Below are positions 25,541 through 33,777 of a DNA stretch of 56,012 bases, piece after piece. Origin of the DNA: Streptomyces regalis (lineage in GTDB: Bacteria > Actinomycetota > Actinomycetes > Streptomycetales > Streptomycetaceae); assembly GCF_001509475.1 (NCBI RefSeq), contig NZ_LLZG01000394.1, forward strand, positions 1 to 56,012, read 5' to 3'. The first letter of the stretch is position 1. Each line of letters opens with the position of its first letter. The notes under the pieces are model-generated. The model was not told the origin of the DNA, did no database searches, and worked only from the letters and a program-made list of their open reading frames with translations. The position numbers were made by a program, and so were the translations under genes.

Positions 25541-26449
25541 ATGTCCCTGAGACCGATGACCCGACGTACGCTGCTCCTCGGCACCGGAGCGACGCTCCTG
25601 CTCGGCGCCTGCGGGACCGGGGCCGCGTCGGAGAAGCGACAGCTCGGGATCTCCGCCATTCCCGACCAGGACCCCGAGTTGCTGAACCGGCTCTACCCCG
25701 CCGTGGCCGAGCGGTTCGCCGACGCGACCGGTCTGAAGGTGGCCTACCGGCCCGTGACCGACTACACCGCCGTGGTGCGGGCGTTCGAGATCGGCGACAT
25801 CCATCTGGCCTGGATGGGCGGGCTGACCGGCGTCCAGGCACGCGCACGCGTAGCGGGTGCCACGGCCGTCGCGCAGCGGGACATCGACGCCGAGTTCCAC
25901 AGCCTCTTCATCGCCCACAAGGACTCGGGGCTGCGGCCGTTCGAGAAGGTGGACGGGTTGCGCGGCCTGGCGGGGCACACCTTCACCTTCGGCAGCGAGA
26001 CGTCCACCTCCGGCCGGCTCATGCCGCAGTACTTCATGCGGCAGGCCGGGCTGGAGCAGGGCGAGTTGCGGGGGAAGCCGGGTTTCTCCGGCTCCCACGA
26101 CGCCACCATCGAGCTCGTGGCGGGCGGCAGCTTCGAGGCCGGGGCCGTCAACAAGCAGGTCTGGGACGCCACCGTCGCTGCCAAGGAGGTCGACCTGAGC
26201 AAGGCGGTCGTGTTGTGGCGCACACCCGGCTACGCCGACTACCACTGGCTGGCCCGTCCGGATCTCGACAAGACCTTCGGTGACGGAACCAGGAAGAAGG
26301 TGCTGGACCTGCTCCTGGGGCTCGACGGCCGGAACGCCGAGGACGCCGAGCTGCTGAAGCTCTTCGGCGCCAAGTCCTTCGTACCGACCAGGAATTCCGC
26401 CTACGACCGGATCGAGGACGTGGCCCGCGACCTGGGGCTGCTGCGGTGA
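25541..26449 (+). CDS. PhnD-type substrate-binding lipoprotein, putative selenate/oxyanion
   Basis: A 302-residue protein with a Tat-like RRTLLLGTG leader and lipobox LLGAC (Cys24), so it is a membrane-anchored extracellular binding protein. GAGG lies eight bases before ATG 25541. The mature part has ISAIPDQDPELLNRLYPAVA, DYTAVVRAFEIGDIHLAWMG, GLTGVQARARV, AQRDIDAEFHSLFIAH, FTFGSETSTSGRLMPQYFM and PGFSGSHDATIELVAGGSFE. From memory, the AxRDIDAxFHS and SESSTSGRLMPQYF phrases are those of the family annotated as putative selenate ABC binding proteins, a branch of the phosphonate (PhnD) group. Phosphite or phosphonate remain alternatives. Confidence 0.75.
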   Translation: MSLRPMTRRTLLLGTGATLLLGACGTGAASEKRQLGISAIPDQDPELLNRLYPAVAERFADATGLKVAYRPVTDYTAVVRAFEIGDIHLAWMGGLTGVQARARVAGATAVAQRDIDAEFHSLFIAHKDSGLRPFEKVDGLRGLAGHTFTFGSETSTSGRLMPQYFMRQAGLEQGELRGKPGFSGSHDATIELVAGGSFEAGAVNKQVWDATVAAKEVDLSKAVVLWRTPGYADYHWLARPDLDKTFGDGTRKKVLDLLLGLDGRNAEDAELLKLFGAKSFVPTRNSAYDRIEDVARDLGLLR

Positions 26450-27192
26450 GTGCCTCCACACCGGTGATCCGGCTGCGCGGGGCGGGGCGCCGGTTCGGCG
26501 CGCACGAGGCCCTGGCCGGGCTCGACCTCACCGTCCATGCCGGGGAGCGGGTGGCGGTGCTCGGCACCAGCGGCGCCGGCAAGAGCACGCTTCTGGCCCT
26601 GGTCAACGGGTCGCTGGAGCCGACGTCGGGCAGTGTGGAGGTCTTCGGTGAGGATCCCGCGGGCCTGACGGCACCACAGCGGCGGCTGCTGCAGCGGCGC
26701 ATCGGCTCGGTGAACCAGGACCTCGCCCTGATCGAGCAGGTCCGGGTGGTGCACAACGTCAACGCGGGCCGGCTCGGCCGGTGGAGCACCACCCGCGCGC
26801 TGGCCTCGCTGGTCTGGCCGCACTCGCTCGACGTGGTCCGCGACGCGCTCGAACGGGTCGACCTGGGCTGGGCGCTGTACGAACGCACCGAGCGTCTGTC
26901 CGGCGGCGAGCGGCAGCGGGTGGCGATCGCCCGGCTCCTGGTGCAACAGCCCGAGCTGGTGGTGGCCGACGAGCCCGTGTCCAGTCTCGACCCGGTGCGC
27001 GCCGCGAGGGTTCTCGACCTGCTCGGCGCCTCGCCGACCGGGCGCACGCTCATGGTCAGCCTGCACCAGCCGGCCCTCGCCCGCGAGCACTGCACGCGCG
27101 TGGTGGGCCTGCGCCAGGGCCGGATCGTCCTCGACGTCCCGGCCGCCGACGCGACCGACGAGGCCCTGCACGACCTCTATGAGCTCGTATGA
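26446..27192 (+). CDS. PhnC-like ABC importer ATPase
   Basis: A 248-residue ATPase from GTG 26446, overlapping the end of the binding-protein gene. It has Walker A LGTSGAGKSTLL, Q-loop VNQDLALIEQVRVVHNVNAG (the PhnC-type VxxNVxxG loop), signature LSGGERQRVAIARLL, Walker B LVVADEPVSSLDP and switch His VSLHQP. The motif set is complete. The gene is coupled by overlap to the permease that follows. It should energise uptake of the ligand of the upstream lipoprotein. Confidence 0.88.
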   Translation: MSASTPVIRLRGAGRRFGAHEALAGLDLTVHAGERVAVLGTSGAGKSTLLALVNGSLEPTSGSVEVFGEDPAGLTAPQRRLLQRRIGSVNQDLALIEQVRVVHNVNAGRLGRWSTTRALASLVWPHSLDVVRDALERVDLGWALYERTERLSGGERQRVAIARLLVQQPELVVADEPVSSLDPVRAARVLDLLGASPTGRTLMVSLHQPALAREHCTRVVGLRQGRIVLDVPAADATDEALHDLYELV

Positions 27193-28934
27193 CACTTCAA
27201 CTCGACGCCCCGCAGTCGCCGCAGTCCCCGCAGTCCCCGCAGTCCCCGCCGTCCGTGTCCGCGACGGGACGAAAGCCCGTGAGCGGGCGGCGGGTTCTGC
27301 TCCGCAGGCTCACGGCACTGGTGACGGTGGCCGGGCTGCTGGCCTGGGCCGCTGATCGCGCCGTCCCTTCAGGCGGCGAGCTGGTCAACCGAGGCGGCCT
27401 GGCCCTGCTCGACGACCTCGCGGCGACCGCGCTGCGTCCCTCCCTGGACCCCGGCTTCCTCGGCGTGGTCCTGGAGGCGACGGCGACGACGCTGGCCCTG
27501 GCGCTGCTCGGGACGGCCGGGGCCCTGGTGATCGGTCTGGTCGGCGGGCTGGTCCTCAGCGACGTCGCGTGGAGCGGCGCGCTGCCGTGGCCCGTGCGTG
27601 CGGGGCGGCTTGTGCTGCGCGGTGCGCTGGTGGCCGTCCGCTCGGTGCACGAACTGGTGTGGGCGCTGTTCTTCGTCAGCGTGCTCGGGCTCGATCCGCT
27701 CGTCGCCGTCCTGGCACTCGCCCTGCCCTTCGGCGCGCAGAGCGCCCAGGTCTTCGGGGAGACCTTCGACAGCGCGCCCGACGCGCCGCTGCGAGCACTC
27801 CGTGCCGCCGGCGCCAAGCGCTGCTCCGCTCTGGCCTACGCCCTCCTTCCCGGCACAGCACCCCTGCTGCTGTCCTACTCCTTCTACCGGTTCGAGTGCG
27901 CCCTGCGGTCAGCGGTCGTGCTCGGCGTCGCCGGTGTCGGTGGGCTGGGATTCGAGCTCACGGTGAGCCTGCAGTCGCGCAACTGGGGCGAGGTCTGGAC
28001 GCTGGTAGCGGTACTGCTGGCCCTCGCGGGGGTGGTCGAGCTGTGGAGCAACCGCGTCCGCTCCGACGTCGCGGTGGTGACCTGCGCCGACTGGTCGGTC
28101 GGACAGGAACGCTCCCGGGACGGGGGCCGGTCGCCGCGTGGCCTGTCCCGCTCGACACGCTGGTCCCTGGCGCTGGCGGTACCGGCGATCGGGGCCGCCT
28201 GGTGGTGGGCCGGCCTCTCACCCGTCGGACTCGCCTCGGCCCGCACACAGGACCTCGCCGGGCGGCTGCTGTCCGACCTGTGGCCCCCCGCGCTCCCCGA
28301 GGGAGGTCTGCGGGTACTGACCGGCGCCGCCCTCGACACCGTGGCCATGGCCGTCCTCGCCATGACGGTGGCGGTCGTGATCACCCTGCTCGTGGGCCCC
28401 TGGGCCGGCCGCCCGCGCGCCGACCGGCGCGGCCCGGCAGCCTGGGGCCGATGGGCCGTCTGGTGGCCGGCCCGGCTGCTGCTCCTGGTGCTGCGGTCGA
28501 TCCCTCCGACGGTGTGGGCCGTCGTCGCGCTCCTGGGTCTCTTCCCGGGCGTACTGCCCGGGGCCCTGGCACTGGGGCTCTACACCGGCGGCATCCTCGG
28601 CCGGCTGGTCGCCGAGGCCTGGGAGACCATGGACCTGGCGCCCCGGGAGTCCCTGCGTAACGCCGGCGTCCCCCGTGCGATCTCGGCCGTGGTGTCCATG
28701 GGGCCGCCGTCCGCGAACCACCTGGTCACCTACACGCTCTACCGGTTCGAGATCTGCGTGCGCGACACCGCCATCGTCGGCGTCGTCGGCGCCGCGGGTC
28801 TGGGCCGACTGCTCAGCGAGCGTCTCGCGGCCTTCGACTTCCCCGTGGTCACCGGCATCCTGCTGGTGTCACTGCTGATCAGCTTCGCCACCGAGGTACT
28901 GGGACGCCGACTGCGACGCGCGCTTCGAGCCTGA
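27189..28934 (+). CDS. fused tandem PhnE-like ABC permease
   Basis: A 581-residue permease overlapping the ATPase stop. Two halves (about 40-295 and 325-575) each carry a complete BPD-type permease with the ATPase-docking motif: FGETFDSAPDAPLRALRAAG with YSFYRFECALRSAVVLGVAG in the first, and VAEAWETMDLAPRESLRNAG with YTLYRFEICVRDTAIVGVVG in the second. The normal homodimer is replaced by one polypeptide. An N-terminal run of repeated Ser-Pro-Gln codons (27210-27252) comes from a short direct DNA repeat. Its fusion form agrees with some selenate or phosphonate-type systems. Confidence 0.85.
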   Translation: MTLQLDAPQSPQSPQSPQSPPSVSATGRKPVSGRRVLLRRLTALVTVAGLLAWAADRAVPSGGELVNRGGLALLDDLAATALRPSLDPGFLGVVLEATATTLALALLGTAGALVIGLVGGLVLSDVAWSGALPWPVRAGRLVLRGALVAVRSVHELVWALFFVSVLGLDPLVAVLALALPFGAQSAQVFGETFDSAPDAPLRALRAAGAKRCSALAYALLPGTAPLLLSYSFYRFECALRSAVVLGVAGVGGLGFELTVSLQSRNWGEVWTLVAVLLALAGVVELWSNRVRSDVAVVTCADWSVGQERSRDGGRSPRGLSRSTRWSLALAVPAIGAAWWWAGLSPVGLASARTQDLAGRLLSDLWPPALPEGGLRVLTGAALDTVAMAVLAMTVAVVITLLVGPWAGRPRADRRGPAAWGRWAVWWPARLLLLVLRSIPPTVWAVVALLGLFPGVLPGALALGLYTGGILGRLVAEAWETMDLAPRESLRNAGVPRAISAVVSMGPPSANHLVTYTLYRFEICVRDTAIVGVVGAAGLGRLLSERLAAFDFPVVTGILLVSLLISFATEVLGRRLRRALRA

Positions 28935-29017
28935 GCCCAGGTCGACCGCCGGTACGAACATGCCGGGCTGGGGCCGGAGACCCCGTGCGCCGGGCGGCGC
29001 CCGCGGCCACGGTTCCG

Positions 29018-29074
29018 ATGACTCATCATGTGGAGTGCGTGGCGATTCTGGAGCCTGCGGACAAGGGTTCCTGA
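29018..29074 (+). CDS. conserved 18-codon micro-ORF, copy 3
   Basis: ATG 29018 to TGA 29072-29074, encoding MTHHVECVAILEPADKGS. It sits 83 bases after the permease stop. Upstream and downstream DNA is not like the other two copies except for the CCG codon before ATG and TTCCTGAC at the end, so conservation is essentially limited to the coding part. The spacer 29075-29238 holds nothing else I recognise. Confidence 0.5.
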   Translation: MTHHVECVAILEPADKGS

Positions 29075-29238
29075 CGGGTGATTGAGGCTGGCGGGGACGG
29101 AATCGCGGCCCTGTCCGAGGAAGCCGACGAAGCCGACGAAGCTCTGCATTCGTCGAAGGCGCGAGCAAGGTCGGGCTCGGGTGATGTCCGGGCAAGCGAG
29201 CGGACCTGAAGCCACCGTTCGTTCTGGACGCGGGGCAG

Positions 29239-29271
29239 GGTTGGGGCGGTGCCTTCTGCGCCGCCCCAACC
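29239..29271 (-). terminator. terminator hairpin downstream of the PhoX gene
   Basis: GGTTGGGGCGG (29239-29249) and CCGCCCCAACC (29261-29271) form a perfect 11-bp stem with an 11-base loop. It starts 16 bases beyond the stop of the minus-strand phosphatase gene and probably ends its transcript. It can also act on the plus strand behind the importer operon. Confidence 0.8.
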
Positions 29272-29286
29272 GTCACCTGCGGGCGA

Positions 29287-30453
29287 TCAGGCGGTGGTGC
29301 GGAACGGTCCGGTGACCTCGTAGGTGATGCCGCCGGAGGAGCTGCCGGTCGTGCCGCGCTGGCTGGAGAAGTACAGCCGCCTGCCGTCGGGGGAGAACGC
29401 CGGGCCGCAGATCTCGGAGCTGGACTGGCCGGTGATGCGCAGGAAGGGGGCGACGATGTCGTCGGGGGTGATGATGCAGATCTCCATGTTGCCGCCGTCC
29501 TCGGCGACGAACAGGTCCCCGGAGGAACTGCCGGTGACGTTGTCGACGCCGGTCAGGGGTGCGGTGCCGTTGGTGACGAGGTTGTCGTCGTAGGCCAGTT
29601 CGTAGGTGCTGTTGAGCAGGTTGAGCTGCCAGACGCGGTTGTCGCCCTTGGTGGTGAACCAGACGGTGTCGCCCGCGTAGTGGCAGCCCTCGCCACCGTT
29701 GAAGATCTTGGCGCCGGAGACCTGGTCGCGGGTGGCGGTGGGGGAGCCGTCGGCGTCGGGGATGTTCGTCCAGGTGAAGGAGCCGGAGGTGGCGGTGCCG
29801 GCGACCAGTACCTGGAGGGTGCCGGAGGACAGGTTGCCCCAGGTGGTGGGGATGAACCGGTAGAAGCAGCCGTCCGACTCGTCCTCGGTCAGGTAGATGA
29901 CCTTGCGGACCGGGTCTGCGGCGGCGGCCTCGTGCTTGAATCGGCCCATGGCGGCGCGGCGGGTGGCGGCGTTCACGCCCCACGGGTCGGTCTCGTAGAC
30001 GTAGCCGAGGGAGACCTCCTCGCAGGACAGCCAGGTGTTCCACGGGGTGGCGCCGCCCGCGCAGTTGCGGTTGGTGTTGGACAGGATGCGGTAGGCGCCG
30101 GTGACAGTGCCCGAGGAGTTGAACTTCACGGCGCTCGCCCCGCCGGTGGAGGAGATCTCCGAGTTGGAGACGTAGATCCAGCCGGTGCCGTCGGCGAAGC
30201 AGGCGCCGCCGTCGGGGGCGTTGTGCCAGGTGTACGAGGTGCCCGGGACGGTCTGGCTGGAGCGGGCGATGACTCTGCTGGTGAAGCCGGACGGCAGCTG
30301 GATGCCGTTGGCGTCGGCGGTCAGCAGACCGCCGTAGGGGCTGGTGCCGTTCTGGGCCGGGGCCGCGTAGGCGGCACCGTGCATGAGGGTGCCACCGAAG
30401 ACGGCGGCCGAGGTGCCGAACACGGCACCGCGAAGGAAGTTGCGACGTTCCAC
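29287..30453 (-). CDS. PhoX-family alkaline phosphatase-like protein, Tat-exported
   Basis: A 388-residue protein. GTG 30453 is chosen because GAAGGAG lies five bases upstream; a longer start at 30471 lacks a site. The N-terminus VERRNFLRGAVFGTS is a Tat signal and is followed by a hydrophobic stretch and AYA-A cleavage. The mature part matches the DUF839/PhoX beta-propeller: WHNAPDGGACFADGTGWIYV, NCAGGATPWNTWLSCEE, MGRFKHEAAAADP and LTEDESDGCFYRF. The WLSCEE and FKHE motifs contribute Ca/Fe ligands in PhoX. It should act outside the cell on phosphate esters. I could not find a clear PHO box upstream. Confidence 0.85.
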   Translation of the reverse strand: MERRNFLRGAVFGTSAAVFGGTLMHGAAYAAPAQNGTSPYGGLLTADANGIQLPSGFTSRVIARSSQTVPGTSYTWHNAPDGGACFADGTGWIYVSNSEISSTGGASAVKFNSSGTVTGAYRILSNTNRNCAGGATPWNTWLSCEEVSLGYVYETDPWGVNAATRRAAMGRFKHEAAAADPVRKVIYLTEDESDGCFYRFIPTTWGNLSSGTLQVLVAGTATSGSFTWTNIPDADGSPTATRDQVSGAKIFNGGEGCHYAGDTVWFTTKGDNRVWQLNLLNSTYELAYDDNLVTNGTAPLTGVDNVTGSSSGDLFVAEDGGNMEICIITPDDIVAPFLRITGQSSSEICGPAFSPDGRRLYFSSQRGTTGSSSGGITYEVTGPFRTTA

Positions 30454-30569
30454 AGGTACTCCTTCAGCCAAGCAGAGGCGAATGATGACTTGTTGAGCGC
30501 CGCCGACTGGTCACAGGGAACGTAAAGCCCGCTGACAGGTGAGGTAAGGCTCCCTTTGACCAACTCTTT

Positions 30570-31277
30570 CCGGCCGACTGGTGAATAGATTTGGAGCAGC
30601 GTCGGGCTGTACCTGGCGGCAGTTGCCGCCCGTCTTCGGTGCGTCCTGGCAGACGGTGCACCGCCGCTTCACCCACTGGTCCAAGGCCCGGGTATGGGCC
30701 AAGCTGCACCGCGTGGTGCTCGACCGGCTCGGCGCGAACGGCGAGTTGGACTGGTCTCGGTGCGCGATCGACTCGGTCAGTGTCCGTGCAGTCAAAGGGG
30801 GCCCTTGACCGGACCGAATCCGACCGATCGCGGCAAGCTGGGGTCAAAGATCCACGTCATCTGTGACCGCAACGGGCTGCCGATCTCGGTGGGCATCTCC
30901 GGCGCCAACCTGCACGACAGTCAGGCCCTCATCCCCCGCTCATGCGTGGCATCCCACCGATCCGCTCCCGCTACGGTCCCAGGCGACGCCGGCCGGCCAA
31001 GCTCCACGCGGACAAGTGCTATGACTTCGATCATCTGCGCAACTGGTTACGGCGCAGACAGATCGTCCAGCGGATCGCCCGCCGCGGTATCGAGCCGTCC
31101 GGCCGCCTGGGCCGGCACCGCTGGGGGATCGAACGCACCATGTCCTGGCTCAACGGCTGTCGCCGCCTGCATCGCCGCTACGAACGCACAGCCGGCCACT
31201 TCCCCGCCTTCGTCGGCATGGCCTGCACCCTCATCTGCTACCGCGGAGCAGTGCTGGTCTGGGACTTGGCCCAATAG
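30570..31277 (+). pseudogene. IS5-family transposase remnant
   Basis: Three frames together give a transposase: WRQLPPVFGASWQTVHRRFT to LDWSRCAIDSVSVRA (first catalytic Asp), then GPNPTDRGKLGSKIHVICDR and GISGANLHDSQALIP, then HADKCYDFDHLRNWLRRR (second Asp) and the C-terminal GIERTMSWLNGCRRLHRRYE (catalytic Glu) ending in VLVWDLAQ. Shifts occur near 30800 (a CAAAGGGGGC run) and near 30940. The N-terminus is missing. It belongs to a different IS5 subgroup from the element at 5990. Confidence 0.8.
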
Positions 31278-31564
31278 ATCATGCGCTCGTGAGGTCTCGT
31301 GGCGGCCGCCTTCGGCGCACCCACCACGACGCGCGATTCGATCAGCGGATTGTCCGGGTAGAGAAAAGCCTTCAGATCGCCGATCACATCGACGATGTCC
31401 TCGTCGATCTCGGGGGTATGGCGATGTACCCAGAAGGAGAGCAGCACTCTTTCCTCCTCGGCCGCAACCGCAACCGCGACCACATCGGAGGAGATCAGCC
31501 CCAGCAGGGCCTGCACCGCCATGAGGGCAATGCCGTTGACACGCTCAAGCTCGGGATCTGCCAT
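31238..31564 (-). CDS. small hypothetical protein with IS-altered C-terminus
   Basis: From ATG 31564 a 108-residue protein begins MADPELERVNGIALMAVQAL and has LLSFWVHRHTPEIDEDIVDV. It is acidic with alternating helix and strand, and reminiscent in layout of small immunity-type proteins, but no family is recognised. Its last eleven or so codons overlap the 3' end of the IS5 transposase remnant, so the original C-terminus has probably been cut by the insertion near 31278 and replaced by IS-derived residues. No Shine-Dalgarno is evident. Confidence 0.5.
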   Translation of the reverse strand: MADPELERVNGIALMAVQALLGLISSDVVAVAVAAEEERVLLSFWVHRHTPEIDEDIVDVIGDLKAFLYPDNPLIESRVVVGAPKAAATRPHERMIYWAKSQTSTAPR

Positions 31565-31646
31565 GCCGGCGCATCTTGCCCGGTCATCGAGCAATCACGC
31601 CAACTGAGACGTCGTCTAAGACGTTCACCGCCGGCCCCTGCGCCCG

Positions 31647-32048
31647 GTGACCGTGACCGTCACCAACGCCAAGACCGCGACCGACTCGAAGCCTGACCCC
31701 TCGGACAAGCCCACCCACACCCCGTCCACCCCGGGCAAGCCGAGCAGCGGGACCGGCGGGGCCCAGCCCTCCTCGCCGGGCACCGGCACACCGGACGCCG
31801 ACTCCTCGTCCACCGCCGCCGCAGCCCTGGCCGGCGACTCCACGCCGAAGGCGCCGGCGGGCTCCCTCGCCTACACCGGCGCTGACGCCACACCATGGAT
31901 CGCCGCAGGCGCCGGCCTCCTCGCCGCCGCCGGCGCCGGAGCCCTCGTCGCGACCCGCCGACGCCGCATGGACGAATCCAACGACGACGGGCCCACCGAG
32001 GACCGACCCTCGCCTGTCCCACTCATGAAGCCCCCCGGAATCTGCTGA
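31647..32048 (+). pseudogene. C-terminal fragment of an LAxTG surface protein
   Basis: The frame from GTG 31647 encodes a Thr/Pro/Ser/Asp-rich linker (PSDKPTHTPSTPGKPSSG), then LAYTGADATPWIAAGAGLLA with a hydrophobic helix and an RRRRMD tail. This is a complete cell-wall sorting signal with the LAxTG motif that actinobacterial class E sortases use. No signal peptide or functional domain precedes it, so the N-terminal part of the gene is lost. A short self-standing protein is a less likely alternative. Confidence 0.65.
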
Positions 32049-32061
32049 TTTCGGGGGCTTC
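32027..32061 (+). terminator. terminator overlapping the end of the LAxTG fragment
   Basis: GAAGCCCCC (32027-32035) pairs with GGGGGCTTC (32053-32061) in a perfect 9-bp stem with a 17-base loop that contains the stop codon of the fragment. No T-run follows, as is common in Streptomyces. Confidence 0.75.
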
Positions 32062-32180
32062 GTCGTGGGCGCCCGCCCGGAGCGGACGGTGCGGACGTAT
32101 GCGGGTGGCAGGCAGAGGGGAAGGTGCTCGCCGTACGCGGTCCTGCGGTGCGTGGCCCTCGCTTCAGGTTGGCTCTTGCG

Positions 32181-32330
32181 CTACTGACGGGCCCGGAAGA
32201 TCACCGCCAGGAGCCGCTCTGCTCGCGCCCTGACCTGCGGGTCGGGGTGCGCCAGGGCTGCGGCGAATAGCACCGTCAGTACGGCCAGAAGCGGGCTGGA
32301 GAAGGTCGCGAACTGCGTATCGAGTCCCAT
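32181..32330 (-). CDS. 49-residue small protein with one hydrophobic helix
   Basis: ATG 32330 to TAG 32181-32183. The protein starts MGLDTQFATFSSPLLAVLTV, with a helix rich in Leu/Val/Phe/Ala to about residue 28, then HPDPQVRARAERLLAVIFRA. The amphipathic basic tail resembles small actinomycete membrane-associated hypotheticals. There is no good ribosome-binding site. Support is the sensible amino-acid layout only. Confidence 0.4.
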   Translation of the reverse strand: MGLDTQFATFSSPLLAVLTVLFAAALAHPDPQVRARAERLLAVIFRARQ

Positions 32331-32858
32331 GCGAGCAGACCGTACTAGAAGTCACCTATGTCGCTAATGTACCCACCAAGGGGAGGGCGTTTAAGCTGGA
32401 TGGGTCAGGGTCAAGAGGCTTGCTGGTCACATGTGTTGACGACCTCCGGGCCGCGTCGGCCACGTCCGGCAATTGCCCCAGTTTCGCCGTGGCGGACCTC
32501 ACTCGAACTCCGCGCCTCAGCCAGTTCCTGCCGTGCCGAGCTGCTTGCCCGTGCCTTCCGGGGGCGGCTCGATATGAGGCGCGGGGCCCGACCCGTAAAG
32601 CCCGTACGGATGTTCACCATCAGGGGTGTATTCGCTGTCTCGTTCGGATTGCGGGCGACCGAACGCCGGCGCGAGCGCTCGGGGGTGCGTGTGACTGAGC
32701 TGCTTACTTGGCCATCGAGTGCTTCGGTTGGCCACTTCGGCGCTCATGGCCCTGACGGCCTTGCGTCGGCCCCCGCAGCTCAGGGCTGGTCGTGGAACTG
32801 TCGCCGGACGTCGCCGATCGCCCTCGCGGTGGGCGGGGCGATTGGCGACGTCTTTGGT
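32331..32858. other. non-coding stretch, nothing recognised
   Basis: About 530 bases with no frame that looks like a known protein and no strong dyad. It separates the small protein gene from the MFS fragment and is probably a patchwork left by insertions. Confidence 0.4.
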
Positions 32859-33260
32859 TCAGGCGGAGATGTCGGCTTCCGTCTTCTGCGCGGTCTGCGT
32901 CGCGGTGGGCGCCGGCGGAGTGCTGCCGGGCCGGCGCAGGGTCAGGGCGATGGCCACTCCGAGGAGGGTGAGGGCGCCGGCGGTGAACCCTGCGGTGCGC
33001 AGGCCGGGGACGAGGTCTGGACCGATTCCGGCGTGGGCGCCGCTGTCGGCGATGGCGACCAGGATCGCGAGGCCGACGGCGGAGCCGATCTGCTGCGTGG
33101 TGGAGGCCATGGCGGAGGCGATGCCCTGGTGGCGGGCGTCGACGCCGCTGGTGGCCGCGACGAACATGGCGGTCCAGGCGATGCCCTGGCCGAGGCTGAG
33201 CAGGATCACGCCGGGCAGGTCCGCTACGAGGCGACCGTCCTGATCGCAGCCGTCACCGAG
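32859..33260 (-). pseudogene. C-terminal fragment of a DHA2-type MFS exporter
   Basis: The minus-strand frame encodes VILLSLGQGIAWTAMFVAAT and RHQGIASAMASTTQQIGSAV, followed by GLAILVAIAD and a last helix TAGALTLLGVAIALTLRRPG. This is the end of a 14-helix drug exporter of the EmrB/QacA class. The N-terminal three quarters are missing; the break near 33260 abuts the IS630 relic. No working transporter can be made. Confidence 0.75.
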
Positions 33261-33309
33261 TGGCTGTGATCCACGGCCGTCATGCGGAGGGATTCGCGTT
33301 CCCACGCCT

Positions 33310-33651
33310 CAGCCAGTGCGGGACTACCGTGATCTGCTGGTCCGCGCACACATCCAGCTCGGCGGCCCGTTCGTGGTGGTCCGGGACAATCTCAACACCG
33401 GTCTGGCGGCCGGGCTGAAACGGTACGAGGCCGAGCACGACTGGCTCACCACCGTCCGCCTCCCGCCCTATGCGCCCGACCTGAACCCCGTCGAAGCCCT
33501 CTGGTCACTGGTGCGCAGAGCTATGGCCAACACCGCCTTCGGCACATCCGACCACCTCGACCGTGTGCTCCGCCGGGAGTTACGCAGGATGAAAACCTCA
33601 GTAGCAAGCGCCACCGGCGGCCGCACCGCGTTACGGGAATCGGGCTGGTGA
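33310..33651 (+). pseudogene. C-terminal fragment of an IS630-family transposase
   Basis: The frame encodes GGPFVVVRDNLNTGLAAGLK, then WLTTVRLPPYAPDLNPVEAL and WSLVRRAMANTAF. The VxDNxxxH-like Asp segment and the YAPDLNPVE catalytic Glu segment are the second and third residues of the DDE triad of IS630/Tc1-like transposases. The first Asp and the N-terminal HTH are absent. It interrupts the MFS exporter gene. Confidence 0.75.
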
Positions 33652-33777
33652 GCGTTGCCCGACCCCGCGCTCCGTCGCCGTATGAGCGCTGACGCTGTCG
33701 CGTGACCCGGGCGGGCTCGGCCTTCCGCCGAGCCCGCCACGCCGGCTCCGTACCGGAGCTGGACTCGTGTCACGCCG

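Noticed and set aside
22687..25659. A 990-codon minus-strand frame over the whole radical SAM and DoxX region
   Set aside because: Only its last 214 codons (the methyltransferase) have recognisable motifs. The rest mirrors GC-rich genes on the plus strand, which have complete domain signatures.
30500..30560. Possible PHO box upstream of the PhoX gene
   Set aside because: CTCACCTG-like words on the minus strand do not form the spaced direct repeats expected for PhoP binding.
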